Shown here piece by piece: positions 22,798 to 32,288 of a stretch of DNA of 64,000 nucleotides (position 1 is its first letter; every line of letters begins with the position of its first letter). Both the position numbers and the translations under genes were made by a program. The stretch comes from Nitrosomonadales bacterium (GTDB lineage Bacteria; Pseudomonadota; Gammaproteobacteria; Burkholderiales; Gallionellaceae): assembly GCA_016177795.1 (NCBI GenBank), contig JACOUM010000007.1:1-64000 (forward strand). Reading direction: 5' to 3'. The notes under the pieces were generated by a model. It was not told the origin of the DNA, made no database searches, and saw nothing but the letters and a program-made list of their open reading frames with translations.

Positions 22798-24015
22798 ATG
22801 AATCTCGGTTTCTACATCATCCTCGCGGCGCAATTCCTGTCGGCGCTCGCCGACAACGCCTTGCTGTTTGCCGCGATTGCCCTGCTCATGGATTTAAGCT
22901 CACCGGCCTGGCACACGCCGGTATTGCAGCAGAGTTTCATTGTTTCCTATATCGTGCTGGCGCCCTTCGTCGGCGCGTTCGCCGACTCGCTGCCCAAGGG
23001 GCGCGTGATGTTCATCAGCAACATCATCAAGCTGGCGGGTTGCGTGGTCATGCTGATCGGCGTCCACCCGCTGCTTGCTTACGGCCTGGTCGGGCTGGGG
23101 GCCGCGGCCTATTCTCCCGCCAAATACGGCATCCTCGCCGAATACCTGCCGCCCGACCAGTTGGTCAAGGCGAACGGCTGGATGGAGGGATTGACTGTCG
23201 CGGCCATCGTACTTGGCGCGATCATCGGCGGCATCCTGATCAACCCCGCCCTTTTCGCCCCGCTGGTGCAAACGCTGGGCATTCCGCTGATCGACAGTGT
23301 GGCCAAACTGGCCATCGCCGTCATCGTGCTGATCTACATCGCCGCTGCAATTTTCAACCTGTACATCCCGTATGTAGCCATTGACCATAAACCGCTCAGC
23401 CGCAATCCGGTATTCCTGGCCAGGGATTTCTGGCACTGCTTCAGGCTGCTGTGGAAAGACCCGCTCGGCCAAGTTTCGCTGGCGGTCACCACTTTGTTCT
23501 GGGGTGCGGGCGCCACGCTGCGCCTGGTGGTATTGGCGTGGGCTGCGGTCGCCTTGCACTACGACATCGGCGCCGCCGCCAAGCTTACCGCGTGGGTAGC
23601 CATCGGCATCGCCATCGGCTCGGTACTGGCGGCGAAATACATCAAGCTGGAACATTCGGTAAGGGTACTGCCGGTCGGCATCGCGATGGGCGTCGTCGTG
23701 CTAATGATGATCCCGGTGGCCAACAGCACGCTGGCCATTTTTCTGCTGATCGCCATCGGCGCAATGGGCGGCTTTTTCGTGGTGCCGATGAACGCGCTGC
23801 TGCAACATCGCGGCCACCTGCTGATGGGCGCGGGGCGCTCCATCGCGGTGCAGAATTTCAACGAGAATCTGAGCATCTTCGTCATGCTCGGGCTGTATGC
23901 CGTGATGGAAGGAATGGAGCTGCATATCTACGTCATCATTCTGGTGTTCGGCCTGCTGCTGTCCGGCATCATGGCCGCGCTATACAAAAGACACGGGCAT
24001 GATGCGTACAGGTAG
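22798..24015 (+). CDS. lplT: Lysophospholipid transporter LplT
   Basis: A 405-residue MFS permease with about 12 membrane helices. It begins NLGFYIILAAQFLSALADNA and has GLGAAAYSPAKYGILAEYLP and KANGWMEGLTVAAIVLGAI, the LplT signatures. In the family it flips lysophospholipids to the inner leaflet for reacylation by Aas. Here it is a stand-alone gene without aas, as in many betaproteobacteria. It is divergent from alr and convergent with the uracil-DNA glycosylase gene. Confidence 0.93.
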   Translation: MNLGFYIILAAQFLSALADNALLFAAIALLMDLSSPAWHTPVLQQSFIVSYIVLAPFVGAFADSLPKGRVMFISNIIKLAGCVVMLIGVHPLLAYGLVGLGAAAYSPAKYGILAEYLPPDQLVKANGWMEGLTVAAIVLGAIIGGILINPALFAPLVQTLGIPLIDSVAKLAIAVIVLIYIAAAIFNLYIPYVAIDHKPLSRNPVFLARDFWHCFRLLWKDPLGQVSLAVTTLFWGAGATLRLVVLAWAAVALHYDIGAAAKLTAWVAIGIAIGSVLAAKYIKLEHSVRVLPVGIAMGVVVLMMIPVANSTLAIFLLIAIGAMGGFFVVPMNALLQHRGHLLMGAGRSIAVQNFNENLSIFVMLGLYAVMEGMELHIYVIILVFGLLLSGIMAALYKRHGHDAYR

Positions 24016-24033
24016 CAGCACGGCGCGCTGTGA

Positions 24034-24852
24034 TTATTCCTGCACCTTCTGCATCGCATCCGCTGCCAGGCACAGGTCCTGCCATGCCTTGGCCTTTTCC
24101 ATCGGACTGCGCAACAGGTAAGCCGGATGGTAGGTGATGATAAGCGGGATGCCGCTGAAATCATGCAGCCTGCCGCGCAACGAACCCAGCGCCGCATCGT
24201 GCCCCAGCAGCGCGGTGGCGGCGGTTTTGCCCAGCGCAACGATGAGTTTGGGTTTGATCAAGGCGATCTGGCGTTGCAGATAGGGCAGGCAGGTTGCGAT
24301 TTCATCTCGCTCCGGCGCGCGGTTGTTGGGCGGACGGCATTTGACGATGTTGGCGATATACACATTCTTCCCGCGCCTGAGTTTGATCGCCAGCAGCATG
24401 TTGTCGAGCAGCTTGCCCGCCTGCCCGACGAACGGCTCGCCCTGCGCATCTTCATCCGCCCCCGGTCCTTCACCGACGAACAGCCACTCGGCCTGTTCGT
24501 CGCCGACGCCGAACACCGTCTGCGTGCAACCGGCGCGCAGCCTGCAGGCGGTGCAGTCGCGCACCATCGCCTTGAGTTGCGGCCAGTCGAGTTCGCCGAT
24601 GAGTTGCTCACGGCTCTTGTCGGCCACCCCCATCGGAACAACCACCGCCCTCTGCTCTCCGGCAACTGAATCGCCAGCGACCGGGCTTGCAGCCTTCGAT
24701 GGTTCGACCGGCTGGCCGGAAGGCTTGCCGAGGGGAACAGATGAGACGGAATGAAACGCTGCAGCAGCCGATTCAATCGGGGCAGGCGCGCCGCGCCGCT
24801 GCCACAGCGGATACAGGTTCAGTTCACGCAGCACTGCTTCATTTCTATCCAT
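24034..24852 (-). CDS. Uracil-DNA glycosylase, family 4 (iron-sulfur type)
   Basis: A protein of about 272 residues that removes uracil from DNA. The C-terminal domain has the [4Fe-4S] ligands ([10 protein letters not shown], then IVKCRPP and [10 protein letters not shown]), the active-site [20 protein letters not shown] and the TYHPAYLLR motif. A variable Ala/Pro-rich linker separates an N-terminal segment ([14 protein letters not shown]) that resembles the phage DNA polymerase-associated part found in these proteins. The ATG at 24852 overlaps the rimI stop; an ATG at 24861 is also possible. It forms one operon with rimI and tsaB. Confidence 0.92.
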   Translation of the reverse strand: MDRNEAVLRELNLYPLWQRRGAPAPIESAAAAFHSVSSVPLGKPSGQPVEPSKAASPVAGDSVAGEQRAVVVPMGVADKSREQLIGELDWPQLKAMVRDCTACRLRAGCTQTVFGVGDEQAEWLFVGEGPGADEDAQGEPFVGQAGKLLDNMLLAIKLRRGKNVYIANIVKCRPPNNRAPERDEIATCLPYLQRQIALIKPKLIVALGKTAATALLGHDAALGSLRGRLHDFSGIPLIITYHPAYLLRSPMEKAKAWQDLCLAADAMQKVQE

Positions 24853-25300
24853 TGCCTTCATCCTTCAGCCCGTACGCCATCACCAGCGCATCCTCGCAGC
24901 CATCCGCATTCCGGTAATAATCCCGCCGCGTGCCGATTTCGCTGAAACCCGCGCTGCGATACAACGCAATTGCGGCGGCATTGGACGGGCGCACTTCGAG
25001 AAACACACGCTTCATATTCATGCCGCATGCAGCCTCCAGCATCTCGCCCAGCATCGCGCGCCCCAATCCCTTGCGTTGCTTTGCCGCCGCCACGCCGATG
25101 TTAAGCAGTTCCGCTTCATCCGCCGCCGGCATCAATATCGCATAGCCGCGAATCTCGCCGCTGTCCGCTTCATCCACGCGGCATACATAGCCGCTGTTCA
25201 GCACATCGATGAAATTGCCGCGCGTCCACGGAAAACGCTGCACCGCCTGTTCGATGGCGAGCACCGCATCCACATCGGCCTGCGTCATCGCGCGCATCAA
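24845..25300 (-). CDS. rimI: Ribosomal protein S18-alanine N-acetyltransferase RimI
   Basis: A 151-residue GNAT acetyltransferase. Acetyl-CoA binding is shown by IGVAAAKQRKGLGRAML, followed by LEVRPSNAAAIALYRSAGF, which is typical of RimI. It overlaps tsaB by four bases upstream and the glycosylase gene downstream. RimI next to tsaB (yeaZ) is a common proteobacterial order. The expected substrate is the N-terminal alanine of ribosomal protein S18. Confidence 0.93.
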   Translation of the reverse strand: MMRAMTQADVDAVLAIEQAVQRFPWTRGNFIDVLNSGYVCRVDEADSGEIRGYAILMPAADEAELLNIGVAAAKQRKGLGRAMLGEMLEAACGMNMKRVFLEVRPSNAAAIALYRSAGFSEIGTRRDYYRNADGCEDALVMAYGLKDEGNG

Positions 25301-25977
25301 TGCCCTTCACGCTCAGATGTCTTCAGCGCCACCTTGTCGCGCAAATACAGCGGCAACGCTTCCGCCGCATCCACACCGCCCCCCTGCGCAAACTGTGCCG
25401 CACCGAGCGCAGCAATCGCGGCAGCCTGCGGCACGGCGGCGCCATCCACGCCCTGCAACTGTGCGGCATAGCGTTCAGTCAATGCGATGCCGTGGGCGGC
25501 AAAACCGCTGCCCGCGCCGAACCAGCCATCGCCCGGCACCGTTGGAGCATCTTGCGGTTTGCACAAGCGCGGTTCGCTCAGCACAATCCAGTCGTCGCCC
25601 TGCTTTTCGTAGGCCGCGTGATAAATCTCGCCCATGCGCGCATCCAGCGCTGCAATGATGCGCGGCTTGCCGGAAGCCTCTGCCAGCGCCTGCAGCGTGC
25701 ACACGCCGGCCACCGGCAAATTTGCACCGAGCGCCAGGCCCTGTGCCACACCGCAGGCGATGCGCACCCCGGTGAACGAGCCCGGCCCTTTGCCGAAGGC
25801 GATGCCATCCATATCCTGAATCCTGAATCCTGAATCCTGAAGTAGCGCATCCAGCATCGCTATCGCCATTTCGGAGTGCTTCTGTACGGCCAACTCGCAG
25901 CGGCTGGTGACCATGCCATCCTGCCACAGCGCGACCGAACAGTATTCGGTGGAGGTTTCCAGCGCCAGTACGCGCAT
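25297..25977 (-). CDS. tsaB: tRNA threonylcarbamoyladenosine biosynthesis protein TsaB
   Basis: A 226-residue ASKHA-fold protein (YeaZ). It begins RVLALETSTEYCSVALW and has the family signature FGKGPGSFTGVRIACGVAQG. With TsaD and TsaE it makes the t6A modification of tRNAs. Four perfect tandem copies of a 7-base unit lie inside the reading frame at 25814-25841, encoding the loop around SGFRIQD. The frame is intact here. The start overlaps the ispF stop by one base, and the end overlaps rimI. Confidence 0.95.
   Translation of the reverse strand: MRVLALETSTEYCSVALWQDGMVTSRCELAVQKHSEMAIAMLDALLQDSGFRIQDMDGIAFGKGPGSFTGVRIACGVAQGLALGANLPVAGVCTLQALAEASGKPRIIAALDARMGEIYHAAYEKQGDDWIVLSEPRLCKPQDAPTVPGDGWFGAGSGFAAHGIALTERYAAQLQGVDGAAVPQAAAIAALGAAQFAQGGGVDAAEALPLYLRDKVALKTSEREGH
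25814..25841. repeat. Tandem heptanucleotide repeat (TCCTGAA)x4 inside tsaB
   Basis: Four exact copies of TCCTGAA run head to tail on the plus strand within the tsaB coding frame. A 7-base unit is not a multiple of three, so gain or loss of one copy would shift the frame. Confidence 0.9.
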
Positions 25978-26453
25978 CAGTTATCCGCCAGCAGCAACAC
26001 CACCGCCTGTGCCGCAATCCCTTCGCCGCGCCCGCTGAATCCGAGTTGCTCGGTGGTGGTTGCCTTCACGTTGACGGCGCTTTTTTCCACGCGCAGGTCG
26101 GCGGCGATGTTCTCGACCATCCGGAAAATATGCGGCGCCATTTTCGGTGCCTGTGCGATGATGGTCGCATCGACATTGCCGACGCGATAGCCCTGCTCGC
26201 GCACCAGGTGCAGTGCCTCGCGCAACAGGATGCGGCTGTCGATGTCCTTGAATTTCGCCTCGCTGTCGGAAAAATGCCTGCCGATGTCGCCCAGCGCCGC
26301 CGCGCCGAGCAGCGCGTCGCAGACCGCATGCAGCAGCACGTCCGCATCGGAATGGCCGAGCAGCCCCTTGTCGTGGGGAATTTCCACGCCGCCGATGATC
26401 AGCTTGCGCCCTGCCACCAGCCGGTGAACATCGAAACCCTGTCCGATTCTCAT
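25977..26453 (-). CDS. ispF: 2-C-methyl-D-erythritol 2,4-cyclodiphosphate synthase
   Basis: A 158-residue MEP-pathway enzyme. The zinc site is in GFDVHRL near the start and continues with [14 protein letters not shown]. The C-terminal signature [20 protein letters not shown] is intact. It converts CDP-methylerythritol 2-phosphate to the cyclodiphosphate. It overlaps ispD by four bases (ATGA), so the two are translationally coupled. Confidence 0.97.
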   Translation of the reverse strand: MRIGQGFDVHRLVAGRKLIIGGVEIPHDKGLLGHSDADVLLHAVCDALLGAAALGDIGRHFSDSEAKFKDIDSRILLREALHLVREQGYRVGNVDATIIAQAPKMAPHIFRMVENIAADLRVEKSAVNVKATTTEQLGFSGRGEGIAAQAVVLLLADN

Positions 26454-27136
26454 ATTTCTTTTCCTTGTTGAAGCAATAATTCTGCCAGCAGCAAATCCTG
26501 CGGATAAGTCACCTTGAAATTGCCCGATTCGCTTAATACCAGCTTGGGCTTCAAGCCCAGCGCCTCGACCGCCGCAGCCTCGTCGGTAAATTTCTTCGCG
26601 TTACCCAACGCCTGCGCCAGCAACCCGGCGCGGAACATCTGCGGCGTCTGCGCCTGCCACAAACCTTCCCGTTCTTCGGTGCAGGCGATGCGCTGCTGGT
26701 CGTCGGCGCGCTTCAGCGTATCCGCCACCGGCACGGCGAGGATGCCGCCCACCGCATCGTCGCGCAGCTCCAGAATCAATTTGGCCAGATGCGCCTGCGT
26801 CAGGCAGGGACGCGCCGCGTCATGCACCAGCACCCAGTCGTCCGGCTCCAGCTCGGAGGCCAGCAGACCGTTCGTCACGCTCTCGGCGCGCGTCGCCCCG
26901 CCGCAATACAAAGGCTGTAACTTGTCGCCGAAACGCGACCAGTCATAGCTATGGAACAGCGTGTCGCCGGGGGCCAGCACCACAAACACCGTGGCAATGT
27001 CCGGACAGGCGCACAGCGTGTTCAGCGCGTGAAAAATCAGCGGCCGCCCGGCCAGCGGCAGGTATTGTTTTGGCAAATCATTGCCCATGCGTGAACCGGA
27101 ACCGGCGGCAGGAACGAGGGCGTAGAAATCGGACAT
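26450..27136 (-). CDS. ispD: 2-C-methyl-D-erythritol 4-phosphate cytidylyltransferase
   Basis: A 228-residue nucleotidyltransferase. It has the CTP-binding glycine-rich loop [20 protein letters not shown], followed by [12 protein letters not shown] and a C-terminal IspD signature ([11 protein letters not shown]). It acts in isoprenoid precursor synthesis before IspE and IspF. It is the first gene of the minus-strand run ispD-ispF-tsaB-rimI-udg and is divergent from mfd. Confidence 0.96.
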   Translation of the reverse strand: MSDFYALVPAAGSGSRMGNDLPKQYLPLAGRPLIFHALNTLCACPDIATVFVVLAPGDTLFHSYDWSRFGDKLQPLYCGGATRAESVTNGLLASELEPDDWVLVHDAARPCLTQAHLAKLILELRDDAVGGILAVPVADTLKRADDQQRIACTEEREGLWQAQTPQMFRAGLLAQALGNAKKFTDEAAAVEALGLKPKLVLSESGNFKVTYPQDLLLAELLLQQGKEI

Positions 27137-27176
27137 GGCGGAATTGTAAATTAAAAGGCTGTCGGCGCGCTTGGCT

Positions 27177-27182
27177 TATAAT
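27177..27182 (+). promoter_or_regulatory. Candidate -10 box for mfd
   Basis: A perfect TATAAT lies 28 bases before the predicted GTG start of mfd. No good -35 hexamer is seen at 17 bases. A promoter here would exclude an upstream TTG (27171) as a start codon. Confidence 0.4.
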
Positions 27183-27209
27183 GCGCGCCTCTGTTCCAGG
27201 CAGTCCATC

Positions 27210-30200
27210 GTGCTTTTCTCGTCAAAACAGTCCCGCCCGCGCTACACCCAACTGCACGGCTCATCCGATGCCCTGGCGCTGGCGCAATTCGCCGCATCGC
27301 ATACCCCGCTGGTGGTGATCGCTGCCAACGCGCTGGAAGCGCAGCGGCTGCTGGAAGAAATTCCGTTCTTCAACCCGAGCCTGCGCGTACACCTGCTGCC
27401 CGACTGGGAGACGCTGCCCTACGACCATTTCTCACCGCACCAGGACTTGATTTCCGAACGTTTGGCCACCCTGCACCACATCCGCACGCATGCCTGCGAT
27501 GTGGTCGTGGTGCCCATCACCACCGCGCTGTATCCGCTGCCACCGTTGAGTTACCTCGCTGCCTATACCTTTTTCCTGAAGCGTGGGGACAAACTCGACC
27601 TGAACGGGCTGCGCGAACAGATGACTCTGGCGGGCTACACTCATGTGCAGCAGGTGCTCACCCCGGGCGAATACTGCGTGCGCGGCGGGTTGATCGACCT
27701 GTTTGCGATGGGCAGCACGCTGCCTTATCGCATCGACCTGTTCGATGATGAGATCGAGACCATCGCCACCTTTGATGTGGACACGCAGCGCACGCTGTAT
27801 CCGGTGCCGGAGATTCGCCTGCTGCCCGCGCGCGAATTCCCGCTGGACGAAAAAGGCCAGGCGAATTTCCGCCAGCGTTTCCGCGAGCGCTTCGAAGGCG
27901 ACCCGTCCAGGTCGCGCATCTACAAGGACGTGAGCAAAGGCATCGCCCCGAACGGAATCGAATATTACCTGCCGCTGTTCTTTGAACAGACCGCAACGCT
28001 GTTCGACTACCTGCCGGATAACGCCACGCTGTGCCTGCATCACGATGTCGATAGCGCGATCCGGCAATTTACGCAGGACGCCGCGTCGCGCTACAACCTG
28101 TTACGCGGCGATCCGCAGCGGCCGCTGCTGGAGCCGCACGAGCTGTTTCTGGGTGCGGAGCAGTTTTTTATTCGCGTGAAGAATTTTGCGCGGCTCGACA
28201 TACTCCCCTCTGCCACAGGCGGGGGAGGGGCCGGAAATGAGGGTGAGGACAACTCAAGGAATCTCACCCTCTGCCCCACCGCGCCGCTGCCCGACATTGC
28301 CGTGAACCGCCGCGCCGATATCCCCACGCAAGCCTTCCAGCATTTCCTGCATGACTACCGGGGCCGCGTGCTGCTGCTCGCCGACAGCCTCGGGCGGCGC
28401 GAGATCATGGCGGAGTACCTGCAAGGCTACGGCCTCAATCCCGCGCTGTGCGACGACTATGCCGGATTTCTCGCGGCCAAAGAGAAATTCATGCTCTCTG
28501 TCGCGGCTGTCGGCAACGGCTTCATCCTGACGGAAGAAAATCTTGCTGTCGTCACCGAGAGCGAACTCTATGCGCAACAACCACGCAGCCGTGCCTCGCG
28601 CGCCGCCAGGAAGAGCAACGTGGAAGGCATGTTGCGCGACCTGTCCGAGCTCAAGCCGGGCGACCCGGTTGTGCACGAGCAGCATGGCATCGCGCGCTAT
28701 CAGGGCCTGATGAACCTCGATCTCGGCGAGGGCGAGAACGAATTCCTGCTGCTGGAATACGCGGGCAACGACAAACTCTATGTGCCCGTCTCGCAACTGC
28801 ACGTTATCAGCCGCTACAGCGGCGGCGCGCCGGAAACGGCGCCGTTGCACAAACTTGGCAGCGGCGCATGGGACAAGGCCAAGCGCCGCGCCATGCAGCA
28901 GGTGCGCGACACCGCCGCCGAACTGCTCAACCTGTACGCGCAGCGCGCCACGCGCAAGGGGCATGCGTTCAAATTGAACCACCACGATTATGAGGCGTTC
29001 GCGGCAGGCTTCGATTTCGAGGAGACGCCCGATCAGGCCGGTGCCATCGAGGCCGTCATCCTCGACCTGCAATCCGGCAAGCCGATGGACCGGCTCATCT
29101 GCGGCGATGTCGGTTTCGGCAAGACCGAGGTCGCGCTGCGCGCCGCCTTCGTCGCGGTAATGGACGGCAAGCAGGTCGCGGTGCTGGTGCCGACCACCCT
29201 GCTCACCGAACAGCACTTTCAGAACTTCTCCACCCGTTTCGCCGACTTTCCGGTGAAGATTGCCGAACTTTCTCGTTTCAGGTCTGCGAAGGAAAGCAGC
29301 CAGGCGCTGAAGGACATGGCGGAAGGCAGGCTCGACATCATCATCGGCACGCACAAGCTGATCCAGAAAGACGTAAAGTTCCACAACCTCGGCCTGGTCA
29401 TCATCGACGAAGAGCACCGCTTCGGCGTGCAGCAGAAAGAAAGACTGAAAGCGCTGCGCGCCGAAGTGGATGTGCTGACGCTGACCGCGACGCCGATCCC
29501 GCGCACGCTGGCGATGTCGCTGGAAGGCCTGCGCGATTTTTCGGTGATCGCCACCGCGCCGCAGCGCCGCCTGTCGATCAAGACCTTCGTCAGCAACTAC
29601 AGCCAGGGCGTGATCCGCGAAGCCGTGCTGCGCGAACTCAAGCGCGGCGGGCAGGTATATTTTCTGCACAACGAGGTAGCCACCATTGCCAACATGGCGG
29701 AGAAGCTCACCGCGCTGCTGCCGGAAGCGCGCATCCGCGTGGCGCACGGCCAGATGAACGAACGCGATCTGGAAGCGGTGATGCGCGACTTCACCCATCA
29801 GCGTTTCAACGTGCTGCTGTGCTCCACCATCATCGAGACCGGCATCGACGTGTCCAGCGCCAATACCATCATCATCAACCGCGCCGACCGCTTCGGCCTC
29901 GCGCAGCTGCACCAGTTGCGCGGCCGTGTCGGGCGTTCGCACCACCAGGCCTATGCCTACCTGCTGGTGGACAGCATGGATGGGCTCGCCGCACAGGCGA
30001 AGAAACGCCTGGAAGCGATCCAGGCGATGGAACAGCTCGGCAGCGGCTTCTACCTCGCGATGCACGATCTGGAGATACGCGGGGCGGGCGAAGTGCTCGG
30101 CGAATCGCAGAGCGGCGAGATGCAGGAGATCGGTTTCAGCCTGTACAACGACATGCTCTCCGCCGCCATCACCTCGCTGCGCCAGGGCAAGGAACCGGAC

Positions 30201-30650
30201 ATGGCGCATCCGCTGGGGGTGACCACCGAAATCAACCTGCATACGCCGGCACTGCTGCCGGACGACTACTGCGGCGACATCCACCAGCGCCTGGTGATCT
30301 ATAAGCGCCTCGCCAACTGCGCCTCGCTGGAAGAACTTGAAGAAATGCAGCAGGAACTCATCGACCGCTTCGGCCTGTTGCCCGGGCCGGCGCAGGCGCT
30401 ATTCGACTGTCACCACCTGCGCATCCTCGCCAAGCCGCTCGGCATCAGCAAACTGGATGCGTCCGGCGAAGCTATCATGATTCAGTTTGTGCCGAACCCG
30501 CCGATCGATCCGATGAAAATCATCACGCTCATTCAGAGCAAACGGCATATCAAAATGGCCGGACAGGACAAGCTGCGGATTGAGTTGAAATACGGAGATT
30601 TGAAGCAGCGGGTGTTGGCGGTCGTGCAGTTTTTCAAGGAGTTAAGTTAA
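27210..30650 (+). CDS. mfd: Transcription-repair coupling factor
   Basis: A protein of about 1146 residues that removes stalled RNA polymerase and recruits UvrA. In order: the UvrB-like N-terminal part (HLLPDWETLPYDHFSPHQDL); the RNA-polymerase interaction domain (ELKPGDPVVHEQHGIARYQG); the RecG-like helicase with Walker A LICGDVGFGKTEVALRAAF, DEEH and the motif-VI region LHQLRGRVGRSHHQAYAYLL; and the TRCF domain. I chose GTG 27210 because a -10 box lies upstream. A REP-like element of about 70 bases is inserted in frame near residue 335. The 3' end overlaps the convergent cytochrome b gene by nine bases. Confidence 0.95.
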   Translation: MLFSSKQSRPRYTQLHGSSDALALAQFAASHTPLVVIAANALEAQRLLEEIPFFNPSLRVHLLPDWETLPYDHFSPHQDLISERLATLHHIRTHACDVVVVPITTALYPLPPLSYLAAYTFFLKRGDKLDLNGLREQMTLAGYTHVQQVLTPGEYCVRGGLIDLFAMGSTLPYRIDLFDDEIETIATFDVDTQRTLYPVPEIRLLPAREFPLDEKGQANFRQRFRERFEGDPSRSRIYKDVSKGIAPNGIEYYLPLFFEQTATLFDYLPDNATLCLHHDVDSAIRQFTQDAASRYNLLRGDPQRPLLEPHELFLGAEQFFIRVKNFARLDILPSATGGGGAGNEGEDNSRNLTLCPTAPLPDIAVNRRADIPTQAFQHFLHDYRGRVLLLADSLGRREIMAEYLQGYGLNPALCDDYAGFLAAKEKFMLSVAAVGNGFILTEENLAVVTESELYAQQPRSRASRAARKSNVEGMLRDLSELKPGDPVVHEQHGIARYQGLMNLDLGEGENEFLLLEYAGNDKLYVPVSQLHVISRYSGGAPETAPLHKLGSGAWDKAKRRAMQQVRDTAAELLNLYAQRATRKGHAFKLNHHDYEAFAAGFDFEETPDQAGAIEAVILDLQSGKPMDRLICGDVGFGKTEVALRAAFVAVMDGKQVAVLVPTTLLTEQHFQNFSTRFADFPVKIAELSRFRSAKESSQALKDMAEGRLDIIIGTHKLIQKDVKFHNLGLVIIDEEHRFGVQQKERLKALRAEVDVLTLTATPIPRTLAMSLEGLRDFSVIATAPQRRLSIKTFVSNYSQGVIREAVLRELKRGGQVYFLHNEVATIANMAEKLTALLPEARIRVAHGQMNERDLEAVMRDFTHQRFNVLLCSTIIETGIDVSSANTIIINRADRFGLAQLHQLRGRVGRSHHQAYAYLLVDSMDGLAAQAKKRLEAIQAMEQLGSGFYLAMHDLEIRGAGEVLGESQSGEMQEIGFSLYNDMLSAAITSLRQGKEPDMAHPLGVTTEINLHTPALLPDDYCGDIHQRLVIYKRLANCASLEELEEMQQELIDRFGLLPGPAQALFDCHHLRILAKPLGISKLDASGEAIMIQFVPNPPIDPMKIITLIQSKRHIKMAGQDKLRIELKYGDLKQRVLAVVQFFKELS
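28203..28275. repeat. REP-like palindromic element inside mfd
   Basis: CTCCCC and GGGGAG arms are followed by a perfect 9-bp inverted repeat GAGGGTGAG/CTCACCCTC (28239-28247 and 28263-28271). The sequence resembles the intergenic elements near 5900 and 4490. It adds about 24 residues rich in Gly, Ser and Asn (SATGGGGAGNEGEDNSRN) without breaking the frame. Confidence 0.7.
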
Positions 30651-32177
30651 CCTGCCGTTACGCAGGCTGGCGCGGAACGATTCCAGCTCGGAAGCCAATC
30701 CGCTGAAGTCGGCGGACGACGCCCAGTATTGCCGGATCCGTCCCAGTTCGACACGGCCGCGCAGGCGCGGCTCCCGCTCTCTTGCCAGACGCTGTGCTGT
30801 CCATACTCCCCCCATGCGATGGTAACAGTCGCTCTCGCGGCAGCCGGTAATGAATACGCCATCGACCTGACGCTCATGCAGCGCATATTCGATAAAGGAG
30901 GGCGGCAACATGGCGGTGCAGGGCAGGCTCATGACGGCCACGCCTGCACTGCGCAATTTCCCGATATCTGCCGCGTTATCGCAGCCGAAAACCATGACCC
31001 GCACATCGCCCTGCAGCTTTGCCAGATCGGCTGTCATTGCGGCGCGCAGCCCGTGCATCGGCAGCGAGGGCATTTCGATTCCGCTTACGTAATCGGCTTC
31101 GCTCCTGAACGGGGTCGAGGAGGGACACGCCCCCGCACAGATGCCGCAACTGACACAGCGATCCGGGGTGACCACTGCTTCTTCCGCAAAGTGCAGGCCG
31201 TCGCTGCGCGGCCGCATCACCACCGCCTCGTAGGGGCAGTCGGCGACGCAACGCCGGCAGCCGTTGCAGTTTTTGAGGCTGACTTCGGCAATGGGTATCT
31301 GCCTGAACCGGTGTGGCAGCCACGGCAATACACCGAGCAGCAGGGTAATTCCGCCGACCAGTGCCCATACCTGGCCAGCCGACCATTTATCCAGCAGCGG
31401 GCTGACAAACAGATAAAACCAGTCGACCCCGACGCTGCCGGGTTCAATGCCCAAGTCTGCCGGTCCCTGGCTCAGCGCCGGGCTGACCAGTGACAGGACC
31501 AGCATTGCCAGCAGCATCCCCAGCGCGAGCCCGCGCTTCGGATTAACCACGGGATAGCTGATGCGCATGATGTGCACCCAGAACAAAAACAGGATGAATA
31601 ATGGAACGGTCACATGAAAGAACGACATCAATGTGAAGAAACGATTATCCAGCGTCTCGGCGGAAATAAAATAACCCGCCATCGGCACGCTGAATATCGG
31701 CAGCCAGTCAAACCATTCGATGATGGTTACCGCAGAATATTGAGCCAGCTTGTCCCACACCATCCAGTAGCCGTTGATGCCGGCGGCGAGTAACAGCCAG
31801 ATCAGCGGTACGCCGGTAAACCACGCAAACCAGCGCGCGCCGCGATAGCGTCCCAGAATGAATTCGCGCAACAGGTGCAGCAGCATCACCACCACCAGCG
31901 CATCGGAAGCATAGCGGTGCAGGCTGCGCATGATGCCGCCCAGGTACCGTTGTTCGTGAGTGAGGTATTCCACCGAGGCGAAGGCATCCTCCACCCCGGT
32001 ATCATAGAAGACGTAAATATAAAGGCCGCTGACGGTAACGACCCAGAAGAAAAAGAACCCCAGCGCGCCCAGATGATAGAAGGGGTTGAGGTCATTGCCA
32101 AATATCTTGTTCAGCGCCCCCTCAAACCTGAGCAGCGTCCTGCGTGCGAGTGATTCGGTGGAACTGGAAGTAGTCAA
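30642..32177 (-). CDS. Cytochrome b fused to a two-[4Fe-4S] ferredoxin and an MvhD-like domain
   Basis: A 511-residue membrane fusion. Residues 1-290 are a cytochrome b/b6-type domain with both haem histidine pairs 14 residues apart (His87/His101 and His188/His202). Residues 300-355 bind two [4Fe-4S] clusters (Cys304, 307, 310, 314; Cys341, 344, 347, 351). Residues 390-500 resemble MvhD/FlpD, the domain that passes electrons to HdrA-type proteins and is also seen at the end of QmoB (VFGCDNAAD, ITGCRESDCYHR). The start is TTG with GAGG seven bases upstream. It could carry electrons between quinol and an Hdr/Qmo-like partner; this is inferred. It lies beside a heme-copper-oxidase homologue and a second cytochrome b fusion. 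Confidence 0.85.
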   Translation of the reverse strand: MTTSSSTESLARRTLLRFEGALNKIFGNDLNPFYHLGALGFFFFWVVTVSGLYIYVFYDTGVEDAFASVEYLTHEQRYLGGIMRSLHRYASDALVVVMLLHLLREFILGRYRGARWFAWFTGVPLIWLLLAAGINGYWMVWDKLAQYSAVTIIEWFDWLPIFSVPMAGYFISAETLDNRFFTLMSFFHVTVPLFILFLFWVHIMRISYPVVNPKRGLALGMLLAMLVLSLVSPALSQGPADLGIEPGSVGVDWFYLFVSPLLDKWSAGQVWALVGGITLLLGVLPWLPHRFRQIPIAEVSLKNCNGCRRCVADCPYEAVVMRPRSDGLHFAEEAVVTPDRCVSCGICAGACPSSTPFRSEADYVSGIEMPSLPMHGLRAAMTADLAKLQGDVRVMVFGCDNAADIGKLRSAGVAVMSLPCTAMLPPSFIEYALHERQVDGVFITGCRESDCYHRMGGVWTAQRLAREREPRLRGRVELGRIRQYWASSADFSGLASELESFRASLRNGRLT

Positions 32178-32288
32178 TTCGAATCCTCATGCCGCCCGCA
32201 AACCGCCCGGAAATAACCGGTTAATTTCATCGCACCCAAGGTGCGACGGCATAATATAATAATTGGGCGATAACACATTGAATGGGGA

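Noticed and set aside
28254-30284. Long minus-strand open frame (over 670 codons) opposite mfd
   Set aside because: It is a mirror of the highly conserved helicase part of Mfd, rich in His and Arg, with no recognisable domain.
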